DNA of 64,000 nucleotides from Salibacter halophilus (lineage in GTDB: Bacteria > Bacteroidota > Bacteroidia > Flavobacteriales_G > Salibacteraceae). This document shows, in pieces, positions 18,988 to 27,368 of the stretch. The position numbers were made by a program, and so were the translations under genes. The DNA lies in the NCBI RefSeq assembly GCF_008806325.1, contig NZ_WACR01000005.1, positions 124,001 through 188,000 of the forward strand, given 5' to 3'. Under the pieces are notes generated by a model. The model saw only the letters and a program-made list of their open reading frames with translations. It had not been told where the DNA came from and searched no databases. Numbering within the stretch: position 1 is the first letter of the stretch; each line of letters opens with the position of its first letter.

Positions 18988-18996
18988 AGAAGCTAT

Positions 18997-20154
18997 ATGG
19001 TTCGACACTCCTCTCGAATTGAGCTGAGTCAAAGTGCACTAAAAACAAATTTCAATTTTATAAGGAAAAAGGTCAATGATGACACACGTCTATCAGCTGT
19101 GGTAAAAGCCAATGCTTATGGTCACGGTATTGACCAATATATTCCGATGGCAGAAAAATGTGGAGTCAATCACTTTTCCGTTGCCTCAGCGCACGAAGCT
19201 GAAGAGGTTCTGAATGTTTGCTCCCCTTCTTCTTCAATCATGATCATGGGCATCATGTACGATGAAGATCTACCCTGGGCTATTGAGAATGAAATAGAGT
19301 TTTATGTCTTTGACACAACACGACTCGAAAAAATTCTCAATGCTGCCAAAGAAGTTGGAAAAAAAGCTAAAATTCACCTGGAAGTTGAAACTGGCGCCAA
19401 CCGCACCGGACTCATTGAAGCGAGCTTTAAAAAGACACTCACCTTTATCAAAAAAAACAAAGAACATTTCAGTTTTGAAGGATTGTGTACGCATTTTGGC
19501 GGAGCTGAGAGTTTGTCAAATGAATTTAAAGTAAGCAAACAGTTCAAGCGCTTTCAGTGGTACTACAAACAGTGCAAAACCAAAAACCTTCTTCCAAAAT
19601 TCAGACACTTAGCTTCATCAGCTGCTACATTCATGTACCCCGAATCACATTATGAAATGGTGCGGGTAGGTGTTGCGCAATACGGTTTTTGGCCGAGTCC
19701 TGATATCTATTATCACCACCTTTCCAAAGAAGAAAAACAATACGAAAACGGTTTAAAACGCGTATTCACCTGGAAGACAGATGTCATGGACATCAGAACC
19801 GTTAAAGAAGGTGAATTCATCGGTTATGGAACAGCTTACCAGGCCACACATGAAATGCGAGTTGCTGTTTTGCCACTCGGTTATTCCAATGGCTACCCAA
19901 GAGCGCAAAGTAACCGCGGACACGTATTAATTCGGGGGAAGAAAGCACCCATTGTTGGACTCATCAATATGAACCTTTTCATGGTTGACGTCACGCATAT
20001 TTCAAATGCTGAAATTGGCGATGAAGTCGTGCTCATCGGTAGGCAAAAGAACAATGTGATCAACGTGGCTTCTTTTACAAATTCTACTTTTCTGTTGAAT
20101 CAGGAAATGATGAGCAGGTTGCCTTCAGCAATACCGAGAAGAATTAAGCGATAA
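18997..20154 (+). CDS. alr: Alanine racemase
   Basis: Pyridoxal-phosphate enzyme interconverting L- and D-alanine for peptidoglycan. The 385-residue protein has the cofactor Lys 37 in AVVKANAYGHG, LEVETGANRTGL (about 128-139), the PLP-side FRHLASSAATF, VRVGVAQYGFWPS, the second catalytic Tyr in LPLGYSNGYPRAQSN, and VGLINMNLFMVDVTH where most racemases have INMDQ.MVD. Follows msrB closely, so both are probably co-transcribed. After the stop lies an inverted pair of the dispersed motif. Confidence 0.95.
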   Translation: MVRHSSRIELSQSALKTNFNFIRKKVNDDTRLSAVVKANAYGHGIDQYIPMAEKCGVNHFSVASAHEAEEVLNVCSPSSSIMIMGIMYDEDLPWAIENEIEFYVFDTTRLEKILNAAKEVGKKAKIHLEVETGANRTGLIEASFKKTLTFIKKNKEHFSFEGLCTHFGGAESLSNEFKVSKQFKRFQWYYKQCKTKNLLPKFRHLASSAATFMYPESHYEMVRVGVAQYGFWPSPDIYYHHLSKEEKQYENGLKRVFTWKTDVMDIRTVKEGEFIGYGTAYQATHEMRVAVLPLGYSNGYPRAQSNRGHVLIRGKKAPIVGLINMNLFMVDVTHISNAEIGDEVVLIGRQKNNVINVASFTNSTFLLNQEMMSRLPSAIPRRIKR

Positions 20155-20163
20155 AACTATAAC

Positions 20164-20202
20164 GGTCAGAGCCCTACTCCAGCCGGCTTAAAGGTTCTGA
20201 CC
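20164..20202. repeat. Inverted pair of the dispersed motif between convergent genes
   Basis: GGTCAGAGCC (20164-20173) and GGTTCTGACC (20193-20202) can pair over all ten positions, one of them G-T. The 19-base spacer holds the palindrome AGCCGGCT (20181-20188), as in the pair at 2369. It lies between the stop of alr and the last codons of the convergent gene, whose C terminus IGQNL is encoded by the second arm. A terminator role is plausible; T runs are weak on both sides. Confidence 0.85.
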
Positions 20203-20889
20203 AATATTTTCGTCTTCCTGCTCTGCTTTCGTGAGTTCCAAAATCTCAGATGGAGAAGGATAAATATCGATGATTTTTTGTCTGTAGCTTTCCGGAAGTC
20301 TTTCGTTGGCGAGAATGAATTCTTTCATGCAAACAAGGTGATGTCCACAACCACTTTCAACAGCGAAATGATCAGCAGATTGCTCAGCTTCTTTCATGAA
20401 ACTCTCTGAAAAAACGTACTGAGTTCCAAACTTAACCATATCCCAATTTGACCGTTCACGATAATCCATTACGTGCCCCAGCTCATGGGCAAACCAACCT
20501 TCGATCACTTTCTCTGAAAAGTTTTTGAGGTAAAGCGTGTCATTTTCCCAACCTATGATCGAGCGTATTTTAATCTTGTATTGCCTTTCGTCTTTTGACC
20601 TGAACAGGAAATTCATTTTAGGCTGAGCCTGCATGATACAGTTCGATATTGAGTTATCAACCACAAAATCGATTTGCGTATTTTTTAAATCGGGAAAGTG
20701 AGTGAGAGCTCGCAAAGCTGCAAGTCTGACTTTACGATCTAACGGATCCGGAAAATCGACAAAACCTGAATAAGTGTCATTTGCTGATTGCGTGTTGCTC
20801 CCTGAAACAGGTTTAAAAGATTGGCTAAAAACGAGGGCTCCAATAGCCAGTATGATAAAAATGTAAAATACGCGCTTAATCATGACCAT
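20188..20889 (-). CDS. Membrane-anchored or secreted protein with HELGH zinc-peptidase motif
   Basis: The 233-residue product starts with an N-terminal hydrophobic helix (about residues 5-22, signal or anchor). The motif EGWFAHELGHVMDYRER has the HExxH signature of zinc metallopeptidases, and SFMKEAEQSADHFAVESGCGHHLV downstream supplies an ExxxD pattern like the third zinc ligand of gluzincins. Cys residues (SNCIM, GCGHHLVCM) may form a disulfide outside the cytoplasm. I do not know a named family for it. It is a single gene. The stop region coincides with one arm of a motif pair. Confidence 0.7.
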   Translation of the reverse strand: MVMIKRVFYIFIILAIGALVFSQSFKPVSGSNTQSANDTYSGFVDFPDPLDRKVRLAALRALTHFPDLKNTQIDFVVDNSISNCIMQAQPKMNFLFRSKDERQYKIKIRSIIGWENDTLYLKNFSEKVIEGWFAHELGHVMDYRERSNWDMVKFGTQYVFSESFMKEAEQSADHFAVESGCGHHLVCMKEFILANERLPESYRQKIIDIYPSPSEILELTKAEQEDENIGQNL

Positions 20890-20918
20890 AATTACGCTTT
20901 AGAAGCAAACTTGTTGCC

Positions 20919-20955
20919 AAAAAAATAGCGATTCCGAATATTTCCGAAATCGCTA
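20919..20955 (-). terminator. Terminator after tRNA-Met
   Basis: TAGCGATT (20926-20933) pairs with AATCGCTA (20948-20955); on the minus strand the hairpin is followed by a run of T (bases 20919-20925 are A on the plus strand). Confidence 0.8.
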
Positions 20956-20963
20956 AACTTTTG

Positions 20964-21037
<74 letters not shown>

Positions 21038-21043
21038 AAAACT

Positions 21044-21059
21044 CCCTTGTTTCAAAGGG
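21044..21059 (-). other. Leader hairpin between promoter and tRNA-Met
   Basis: CCCTT (21044-21048) and AAGGG (21055-21059) pair, between the promoter and the mature tRNA. tRNA-Arg at 49118 has a comparable leader hairpin. Confidence 0.5.
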
Positions 21060-21063
21060 GCTG

Positions 21064-21093
21064 CAAATATAAAAGTTTCTTTCTTTTTTCAAA
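21064..21093 (-). promoter_or_regulatory. Promoter of tRNA-Met
   Basis: Minus strand: TTTG (21090-21093), 18 bases, then TATATTTG (21064-21071), a full match to the Bacteroidota -33/-7 pattern. The 14 bases TATATTTGCAGCCC recur in the tRNA-Arg promoter. Confidence 0.85.
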
Positions 21094-21115
21094 CATGAAT
21101 TCGCTTATTCATTAA

Positions 21116-21790
21116 ATGGTTTTCACTTTCTTTGCCCGCGCTATGAAAAAAATGCTGAGGGAACATGCCTGGTTTTGGTGGACTTACGCCATTTTTTTAG
21201 CTATTGGAGTTGTCATAATTTCATCAGGTAATCAAATGGATGTTCAGCTCATGCTGAATAAATTTCACCTACCTCCACTCGACTACTTTTTTAAATACGG
21301 CACTCACCTTGCCAGCGGTTACTCTATTGTAGCTTTTACTGTACTCTTCTTATTTCTCAAAGTAAAATGGGGACTATTAGTTGGATTGAGCCAATTGATC
21401 AGTGCTCCTGTAACTCAGTTTCTCAAGCGAGGTGTTTTTGACTGGGTCTTCAGACCCGGATTTTACTACGAACAGATGTCTGAAATTACCCCTCACCTTG
21501 TTGAAGGTGTCAATTTACAACACAAGTTCAGCTTTCCCAGTGGTCACGCTACGGCAGCTTTTAGTCTATTCTTTGCTCTGGCTCTGACCACTAAAAACCG
21601 AGTACTGAATTGTTTTTTAGCTCTTTGTGCTGTAATTGTGAGTTATTCGAGAGTGTACATTTCACAGCATTTTATGGAAGATATCATAGCCGGCTCTTTG
21701 ATCGGTATTATGGGAGCATTGTTAGCTTACTTTTTCATCAAGCGCAGTTTAACCAACAATACATGGATGGAAAAAGGATTTATGAAGTAG
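21116..21790 (+). CDS. PAP2 family phosphatase
   Basis: Integral membrane phosphatase with about six helices. The three catalytic motifs of the PAP2/vanadium-haloperoxidase family are complete: KRGVFDWVFRP (Lys 104, Arg 113), FPSGHATAAFS (His 144) and SYSRVYISQHFMED (Arg 179, His 185, Asp 189). Such enzymes dephosphorylate phosphatidic acid, undecaprenyl diphosphate or lipid A; which one applies here is not shown. Translation may start at 21116 or nine codons later. The motif at 21580 encodes ALT. Stands alone after the divergent tRNA-Met. Confidence 0.88.
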   Translation: MVFTFFARAMKKMLREHAWFWWTYAIFLAIGVVIISSGNQMDVQLMLNKFHLPPLDYFFKYGTHLASGYSIVAFTVLFLFLKVKWGLLVGLSQLISAPVTQFLKRGVFDWVFRPGFYYEQMSEITPHLVEGVNLQHKFSFPSGHATAAFSLFFALALTTKNRVLNCFLALCAVIVSYSRVYISQHFMEDIIAGSLIGIMGALLAYFFIKRSLTNNTWMEKGFMK

Positions 21791-21860
21791 AGTAAAAAGC
21801 ACTCGGAAAATTGTTTAAATTTACCTATATTGTCAGCAACTTATTACTAAGTCACGAACT

Positions 21861-22244
21861 ATGGATGAAAGAAAGGAATTCAAACTAGAATATATAATCA
21901 AATCTTCCCCTAATATTCTCTTCAACTACCTGAGTACACCAAGCGGAATCTCTGAATGGTTTTGCGACAATGTGAACATCAAAGATGATGTTTACAATTT
22001 CTACTGGGACGGCAGCGAAGACTCTGCCAAAATGCTGGAGAAGAAGGATAAAAAATCGATTCGTTTCCAATGGCTCGATGATGAAGGAACCGACTTCTTT
22101 TTTGAGTTTGCGCTCAAGAAAGATGCTATTACAAATGAAACTGCTCTTATCGTAACTGATTTTGCTGAAGACGATGAAAAAGAAGAAGCTGTTTTGTTGT
22201 GGAATAGCCAAATTGATGAGCTCAAGCACATTCTGGGTTCATAA
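21861..22244 (+). CDS. START-like domain protein
   Basis: A 127-residue cytoplasmic protein with the helix-grip pattern of the START/SRPBCC (AHSA1-like) superfamily: an N-terminal strand (FKLEYIIKSSP), ILFNYLSTPSGISEWFCDNV, then alternating strands with FYWDGSEDSAKM and FQWLDDEGTDFFFEF, and a C-terminal helix (LLWNSQIDELKHIL). The acidic stretch DFAEDDEKEEA precedes the last helix. The family binds hydrophobic ligands or assists proteins; the specific role is unknown. A conserved Bacteroidota gene, often near lptF/lptG-type genes as here (63 bases upstream). Confidence 0.8.
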   Translation: MDERKEFKLEYIIKSSPNILFNYLSTPSGISEWFCDNVNIKDDVYNFYWDGSEDSAKMLEKKDKKSIRFQWLDDEGTDFFFEFALKKDAITNETALIVTDFAEDDEKEEAVLLWNSQIDELKHILGS

Positions 22245-22271
22245 AAGTTTTGGCATGTGTACTCAAGCGTC

Positions 22272-22279
22272 TATTTTTG
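22272..22279 (+). promoter_or_regulatory. Promoter -7 box for the LptF/G gene
   Basis: TATTTTTG matches TAnnTTTG, 28 bases before the TTG start codon. Confidence 0.5.
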
Positions 22280-22307
22280 CCGTTTAAGTGCATATAATTA
22301 GGACGCA

Positions 22308-23753
22308 TTGAAAATCCTCGACAAGTTTTTAATCAAGACCTTTATTGGTCCTTTCATTCTTACGTTTTTCATTACGCTGTTCATACTGGAAATGCAATTC
22401 CTGTGGCAGTATTTTGAAGACATGGTTGGTAAAGGACTTGAGGCGGCAGTATTGGTAAAACTTTTGCTCTACGCATCAGCTTCATTGGTGAGTATGGCTT
22501 TGCCACTCGCAATTCTGCTTTCCTCAATCATGACGTTTGGTAGCCTCGGTGAAAACTACGAGTTGGTTTCCATGAAATCTGCCGGTATTTCGTTGAACCG
22601 CATCATGCGTCCGCTATTCGTCTTTTCCATATTCCTGGCGATTGTCACCTTTTACTTTTCAAATAATATTTTACCGGTTGCCAACCTTAAATTCAAATCG
22701 CTACTCTACGATGTCATGCACCAGCGTCCTGCATTGGACTTCAAGCCCGGAGTTTTCTACAGCGGAATTGATGGATATGTGATTCGCATCGAGGATAAAA
22801 GTAAAGATGGTCAAATCCTGGAAGATGTTCTCATTTACGATCACACCTCATCAAACACAAACCGAAAAGTCATCATGGCTGAAACGGGAAAAATCTTTCT
22901 TACTGAAGATGGAAAGTATCTCATCATGCAGCTTTTTGACGGCAATCAGTACGATGAAATCCCCGAAAAGGACAAACCGCTATTCCGATCAGATTTTGAA
23001 GAACACACGATCAGGTTTAGCCTATCTGGCTTTCAGTTCAAACGAACTGATGAAGATATGTTCAAGAGCCACTACCAAATGCTCAACCTCAATCAATTAC
23101 AACTTTCTTCAGATTCGCTCCAGGAGGCTAAAACTGAACGAATCAAAGACTTCAAAAAATCCATGGATGTTAGGCTCGCTGTATATCGGGATACTAACCG
23201 GGTTGAGAACTTAGCTGATGTCGCTATTCCAGACTCGGTAATTCCGCATTTTGACTCACTCAAAGCAACCAGTAATGTCTCAGTAATTGTCACTGCATCT
23301 AACCTCGCAAGAGCATCCAAAACCTATGCGGCTGCTATGCAACAGGAATTGAGAAGCAGACGCGAACGAATTGCACGACACGAAATTGAATATCACAGAA
23401 AGTTTTCGCTATCAATCGCCTGTATAATCCTCTTTTTTGTTGGGGCACCAATGGGAGCTATCATCAGAAAAGGCGGACTCGGAATGCCGTTTATCGTCTC
23501 TGTAATCTTTTTCCTCATTTACCACATCTCCAGTATCACAGGCGAAAAACTCGTGAAACAACTCGAAATGCCTGCATGGCAGGGAATGTGGGTTTCAACA
23601 GTCATTCTGGCTCCTGTGGGTGCTTTCCTCACTTACAAAGCCACAACTGATAGTATTTTACTCGACAGTGCTTATTACACTAAAATAACCTCCAATCTTA
23701 AACGTATTTTTGTTACGCCTTTCGCAAAAATGTTTTCAAAGCGTAAACGATGA
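22308..23753 (+). CDS. LptF/LptG family lipopolysaccharide-export permease
   Basis: Inner-membrane component of the Lpt machine that extracts lipopolysaccharide and passes it to the periplasmic bridge. The 481-residue protein has three N-terminal helices (about 10-115), a large periplasmic beta-rich domain (about 130-350) and three C-terminal helices (365-450), as in LptF and LptG. Homologues usually begin MKILD, which places the start at TTG 22308, a rare codon; there is no ATG before residue 29. The family member cannot be decided. The glycosyltransferase gene overlaps its stop by four bases, linking LPS export and glycan assembly. Confidence 0.9.
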   Translation: MKILDKFLIKTFIGPFILTFFITLFILEMQFLWQYFEDMVGKGLEAAVLVKLLLYASASLVSMALPLAILLSSIMTFGSLGENYELVSMKSAGISLNRIMRPLFVFSIFLAIVTFYFSNNILPVANLKFKSLLYDVMHQRPALDFKPGVFYSGIDGYVIRIEDKSKDGQILEDVLIYDHTSSNTNRKVIMAETGKIFLTEDGKYLIMQLFDGNQYDEIPEKDKPLFRSDFEEHTIRFSLSGFQFKRTDEDMFKSHYQMLNLNQLQLSSDSLQEAKTERIKDFKKSMDVRLAVYRDTNRVENLADVAIPDSVIPHFDSLKATSNVSVIVTASNLARASKTYAAAMQQELRSRRERIARHEIEYHRKFSLSIACIILFFVGAPMGAIIRKGGLGMPFIVSVIFFLIYHISSITGEKLVKQLEMPAWQGMWVSTVILAPVGAFLTYKATTDSILLDSAYYTKITSNLKRIFVTPFAKMFSKRKR

Positions 23754-24946
23754 AAGTATTACAACTCTGTCATAAAGCTCCATTCCCCGCAAATGACGGT
23801 GGAACAAAAGCAATGCAAGCCATAGCTCAGGGACTTATTGACAACGGTTGTCAGGTTGATGTGCTCTCTATCGCAACTCACAAACATCCTGAGCCTGAGC
23901 CGGGATCCAGCAAACTCGCTGAAAAAACAAATGCTCAATTCATCGAGGTTGACACGAAAGTCAAATGGATGGGCGCTCTGAAAGGACTTTTTCAAAAAAA
24001 CTCCTACCACACATCACGCTTTGTTGACGAAAAGTTTGATTCGGTTCTGACCGAAACACTTCAAAAGAAAAACTACGATGTGGTTATTTTTGAGTCGCTT
24101 TTTACTGCACCTTATTTGGCTACGGTCAGAGCCCACTCAAAAGCAAAATGTGTTTACCGCGAGCACAACATTGAGTCTCAACTCTGGGAAGCTCGCTCAC
24201 AAGGCGAAAACGCTCTCAACAAAAAAGTTCTTCAAAATTTCAACAACAAACTCAAGCGGTTTGAATTTTCAATCGTCAACAATTTTGATGCGATAGCCTG
24301 CATAAGCGAAAGGGATCTCAATATCTTAAAAGAGAACGGACTCGAAGTACCGGCTGATGTGATTCCGTACGGTATTTCAATGATTGCAGAACCCACAAAA
24401 CAGAGCAACAAAAAACGAATTGGATTTTTGGGCTCGCTGGACTGGGAGCCAAATGTGGAAGGACTCAACTGGTTTATTGAAAAAGTTTGGGATAAAGTTC
24501 ATGAATCGCATCCATCGTGGAGTTTTCACATCGGTGGGCGAAATGCATCAGAGCAATTTAAAGAATCTCTGCCTCCCACTATCACTTTTGAAGGTGAAAT
24601 CAATGATGCTGAAGGATTCATTGAGTCCTGTAATATTGTTATTGTCCCTTTATTTACTGGTAGCGGAATCAGAATTAAACTGATTGAAGCAGTTTCAAAG
24701 GGAATTCCGGTCGTGACAACAACAACCGGAGCTCGTGGCTTACCGGGCGATTATCAAAATGCCGTTCTAATTGCCGATAACAAAACAGAGTTCTTTCAGG
24801 CACTCTCAACACTTTGTAGCAACAGTAAAAAGCGAGAGGAAATAGGACAAAATGGATTTCAGTATTGTAGGGAGCATTTTGAAATGAAACAAGTTGCCAA
24901 AAGCTTTATCAGTTTTGTAAACGGTCTAAAAGTAGAATCAGAATAA
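23750..24946 (+). CDS. Glycosyltransferase family 4 protein
   Basis: A 398-residue GT-B fold enzyme. The N-terminal domain begins MKVLQLCHKAPFPANDGGTKAMQAIAQGL, with YREHNIESQLWEA near residue 136. The C-terminal donor-binding domain has KKRIGFLGSLDWEPNVEGLNWF (about 222-243), FTGSGIRIKLIEAVSKGIPVVTTTTGARG near 300 and the EX7E-type Glu pair. Likely transfers a sugar to a lipopolysaccharide or other surface glycan. Starts within the permease stop codon (ATGA), so expression is coupled. Motif copies at 24043 (VLT) and 24124 (VRA) are 81 bases apart in opposite orientation. Confidence 0.9.
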   Translation: MKVLQLCHKAPFPANDGGTKAMQAIAQGLIDNGCQVDVLSIATHKHPEPEPGSSKLAEKTNAQFIEVDTKVKWMGALKGLFQKNSYHTSRFVDEKFDSVLTETLQKKNYDVVIFESLFTAPYLATVRAHSKAKCVYREHNIESQLWEARSQGENALNKKVLQNFNNKLKRFEFSIVNNFDAIACISERDLNILKENGLEVPADVIPYGISMIAEPTKQSNKKRIGFLGSLDWEPNVEGLNWFIEKVWDKVHESHPSWSFHIGGRNASEQFKESLPPTITFEGEINDAEGFIESCNIVIVPLFTGSGIRIKLIEAVSKGIPVVTTTTGARGLPGDYQNAVLIADNKTEFFQALSTLCSNSKKREEIGQNGFQYCREHFEMKQVAKSFISFVNGLKVESE

Positions 24947-24961
24947 TCTTCAACACGCAGC

Positions 24962-26131
24962 ATGAAAATACTCGTCTTACTTTCCCGGGTTCCATGGCCG
25001 CTTGAAAAAGGCGACAAGCTGCGAGCGTTTCACCACATCAAAGAAATGAGCAGGCAACACGAAGTAATCCTATGCTGCCTGAGTGACAAAAGAGTTCATC
25101 CACAAGCTAAAAAAGTACTTTCAGAGTATTGCAGTCAGGTTCACATTTTCAGACTCAATAAAATTGCCATTTTCTTCCGTTTGGTCAGAGCCATTTTTAG
25201 CTCAAAGCCGTTTCAGGTTCATTATTTTTACAAGAAAACGGTGCAGAAACAGATTGACAAAATCGTGGAGCGAGAAATGCCGGCTCACATTTTTGTACAA
25301 TTGATCAGAACCGCTGAGTACGCCAAAAAGTATCCGTTCATTCCCAACACTTTTGATTATATGGATGCTTTTTCACGCGGAGTTGAACGCAGAATAAAAT
25401 ACAGCATTCCGGGATTGAGGAGGCTTTTCATCACAGAATCTAACCGATTGAAACACTACGAAGCCAGCGTTTTTAAATTCTTTCAAAACAAGATTATCAT
25501 CTCAGAGCAAGATCGAGACCTCATTTCTCATCCCGATAAAAATGAAATCGAAATTATTCCAAATGGTGTCGATTTAGACTTTTATCAGCCGTCAGATGTA
25601 AAACCTCAATACACCATTGGCTTTACGGGAAATATGGCTTATCCGCCAAACGTGAGAGCAGCATTATTTTTAGCTAGTGAAGTGCTTCCGCTTGTTCAAA
25701 AGGAACTTCCTGATGCTTCACTATTGATCAGCGGAACAAACCCTGTGGCTAAAATAAAATCTTTGGATAATGGAAATGATATTATTGTAACAGGTTGGGT
25801 GAAAGACATTCGCGACTCTTACACACAAGCTGACATCTTTGTAGCTCCCATGCAAATTGGAACTGGCCTGCAGAACAAACTCCTCGAAGCAATGGCCATG
25901 AAAAAACCATGTATAACGAGTGAACTCGCCAACCAGGCACTTGGCGCTGTGGACGGAAAAGAAGTTCTTATTGGCTTTAGCGCCCAGGATTACGCTGATA
26001 TAATTGTGAATCTGACCAAAAATAAAGAAAGAAAACAACAACTTGCTGATAAAGGCTATCAATTTGTACAACAAAACTTTAGCTGGGATAATAACAGTAA
26101 AAAACTCTTGCAAATCATCGAAAAACAGTAA
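24962..26131 (+). CDS. Glycosyltransferase family 4 protein (TIGR03087-like)
   Basis: A 389-residue GT-B glycosyltransferase beginning MKILVLLSRVPWPLEKGDKLRAFHHIKEM, the N-terminal pattern I associate with TIGR03087-type enzymes. Further landmarks are FDYMDAFSRGVERR near residue 137, IPNGVDLDFYQP near 200, YTIGFTGNMAYPPNVRAALF (218-237) and APMQIGTGLQNKLLEAMAMKKPCITSELANQAL (about 300-330). Fifteen bases after the previous glycosyltransferase, so one transcript probably runs from the LptF/G gene through both. Substrate unknown. The motif at 25183 encodes LVRAIF. Confidence 0.88.
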   Translation: MKILVLLSRVPWPLEKGDKLRAFHHIKEMSRQHEVILCCLSDKRVHPQAKKVLSEYCSQVHIFRLNKIAIFFRLVRAIFSSKPFQVHYFYKKTVQKQIDKIVEREMPAHIFVQLIRTAEYAKKYPFIPNTFDYMDAFSRGVERRIKYSIPGLRRLFITESNRLKHYEASVFKFFQNKIIISEQDRDLISHPDKNEIEIIPNGVDLDFYQPSDVKPQYTIGFTGNMAYPPNVRAALFLASEVLPLVQKELPDASLLISGTNPVAKIKSLDNGNDIIVTGWVKDIRDSYTQADIFVAPMQIGTGLQNKLLEAMAMKKPCITSELANQALGAVDGKEVLIGFSAQDYADIIVNLTKNKERKQQLADKGYQFVQQNFSWDNNSKKLLQIIEKQ

Positions 26132-26153
26132 TTTGGCACAACACTTGATTAAG

Positions 26154-26187
26154 TTTGGAAACGAAATGAATTATTAGACTAACTTTG
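26154..26187 (+). promoter_or_regulatory. Promoter for the lipoprotein at 26206
   Basis: TTTG (26154-26157), 22 bases, then TAACTTTG (26180-26187), matching the Bacteroidota promoter. The start codon at 26206 lies 18 bases after the -7 box, which supports that start over an upstream in-frame codon at 26185. Confidence 0.75.
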
Positions 26188-26205
26188 AATTTTAAATCAA
26201 CAATT

Positions 26206-26787
26206 ATGAAAACAATTAGAACACTCGCAGCACTTGCATTCGGTAGCTTTTTAATCCTATCAGCTCCCGCGTGTAAAGACAAAGAAAAAGCATCAGGCGA
26301 AAAGCCAAAAGGTGAAGAATTAGTAAATGTTTATTGCTCAGGTCCTGAGTACTTCACTACAAAAGAAAAATTTAGAGCTAACGCAATTGGCGAATCACTC
26401 GACCAAATGACATCCAAGAAAAAAGCGCTGAGTAATGCTCGTGCAGAACTCGCTGCTAACATTCAAACAACGATGAAAGTTGTTGGTGATAACTACGTAA
26501 AATCAAGTGAGTTCAATAATAAAGAAGAAATCACTGAGACGTTCCAGGAAAACGCGAGAACTGTTGTAGATCAACAGATTCAGGGAGTTCGTACAATTTG
26601 CGAAAAACAGACTAAAACTGTTGAAGGTAAGTACAAAACTTACATCGCAATTGAACTGGGAACTCAGGAACTTCTCAAAGCTTACAACGAAAGACTCTCA
26701 AATGAAGAGCAATTGAAAGCTGATTACAATTACGAAAAGTTTAAAGAGACTTTTGACAAAGAGATGGAAAAAATGAGCAATCAGTAA
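26206..26787 (+). CDS. Lipoprotein, LPP20-like
   Basis: The 193-residue product starts MKTIRTLAALAFGSFLILSAPAC, a lipoprotein signal with Cys 23, followed by a Lys- and Glu-rich linker. The mature domain (YCSGPEYFTTKEKFRANAIGES... KKALSNARAELAANIQTTMK... VVDQQIQGVRTICEKQ... YKTYIAIELGTQELL) resembles the LPP20/FlgT-N type fold found in envelope lipoproteins. Role unknown. The promoter described at 26154-26187 lies between it and the upstream glycosyltransferase genes, and a terminator follows, so it is a single-gene unit. Confidence 0.75.
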   Translation: MKTIRTLAALAFGSFLILSAPACKDKEKASGEKPKGEELVNVYCSGPEYFTTKEKFRANAIGESLDQMTSKKKALSNARAELAANIQTTMKVVGDNYVKSSEFNNKEEITETFQENARTVVDQQIQGVRTICEKQTKTVEGKYKTYIAIELGTQELLKAYNERLSNEEQLKADYNYEKFKETFDKEMEKMSNQ

Positions 26788-26809
26788 ACTGATTACTCCA
26801 ATTATACTG

Positions 26810-26840
26810 AAGGCTACTGATTATCGGTAGCCTTTTTTTT
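26810..26840 (+). terminator. Terminator after the lipoprotein gene
   Basis: AAGGCTAC (26810-26817) pairs with GTAGCCTT (26827-26834), followed by eight T in all. Confidence 0.93.
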
Positions 26841-26854
26841 GATGAAACAATAAT

Positions 26855-26874
26855 AAAGGATAAATTTATCTTTT
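26855..26874 (+). promoter_or_regulatory. Candidate Rrf2 operator upstream of its own gene
   Basis: AAAGGATAAATTTATCTTTT contains the perfect 12-base palindrome GATAAATTTATC. It shares 18 of 20 bases with a second site at 27369-27388, before the haemoglobin gene, and overlaps the region expected for the -33 element of the regulator's promoter. Confidence 0.75.
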
Positions 26875-26890
26875 ACTCTGTTTTTCATTG

Positions 26891-26898
26891 TATCTTTG
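26891..26898 (+). promoter_or_regulatory. Promoter -7 box of the Rrf2 gene
   Basis: TATCTTTG, an exact TAnnTTTG, 19 bases before the ATG and 16 bases after the operator candidate. Confidence 0.8.
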
Positions 26899-26917
26899 TG
26901 CCAGATAAAAGAAGTAA

Positions 26918-27352
26918 ATGTTTTCAAAAGCTTGTGAATACGGTATAAAAGCATCAATTATCATCGCTCAGGAAACGATTGATGAAAGCAGAATTGGTAT
27001 TCGAGAAATAGCCAAAAAGACCAATTCTCCCGAAGCTTTCACTGCTAAAATTTTACAGTTACTCACGAAGGCTAAAGTCCTCTACTCTATTAAAGGTCCA
27101 AATGGTGGTTTCTACTTACCAAAAGAGTCGTCAACTAAAACATACCTGAGCAAGATCGTTGAAGCCATTGACGGAGATCAAATTTTTAGAGGTTGCGCAT
27201 TAGGGCTAAACCAATGTGATGCAAAGCGTCCGTGCCCTGTTCATGACAAATTTGTTGATATTAGAGATGACCTGCAGGAGATGCTGGAAACCACAACAAT
27301 TTTTGAATTAGCAAACGGACTCAAAAATGGCGAAACATACCTTGTGAGATAA
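26918..27352 (+). CDS. Rrf2 family iron-sulfur regulator (NsrR/IscR-like)
   Basis: A 144-residue transcription factor with an N-terminal winged helix (SKACEYGIKASIIIAQ... IGIREIAKKTNSPEAFTAKILQLLTKAKVLYSIKGPNGGFYL, residues 3-67) and three Cys at 93, 100 and 106 (CALGLNQC then CP), the spacing used to hold a 2Fe-2S or 4Fe-4S cluster in this family. It heads an operon with a truncated haemoglobin and RIC, so it most likely senses nitric oxide or cluster damage. Two near-identical palindromes, before this gene and before the haemoglobin gene, suggest that it controls both. Confidence 0.9.
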   Translation: MFSKACEYGIKASIIIAQETIDESRIGIREIAKKTNSPEAFTAKILQLLTKAKVLYSIKGPNGGFYLPKESSTKTYLSKIVEAIDGDQIFRGCALGLNQCDAKRPCPVHDKFVDIRDDLQEMLETTTIFELANGLKNGETYLVR

Positions 27353-27368
27353 AAAAATTTAGAATAAT

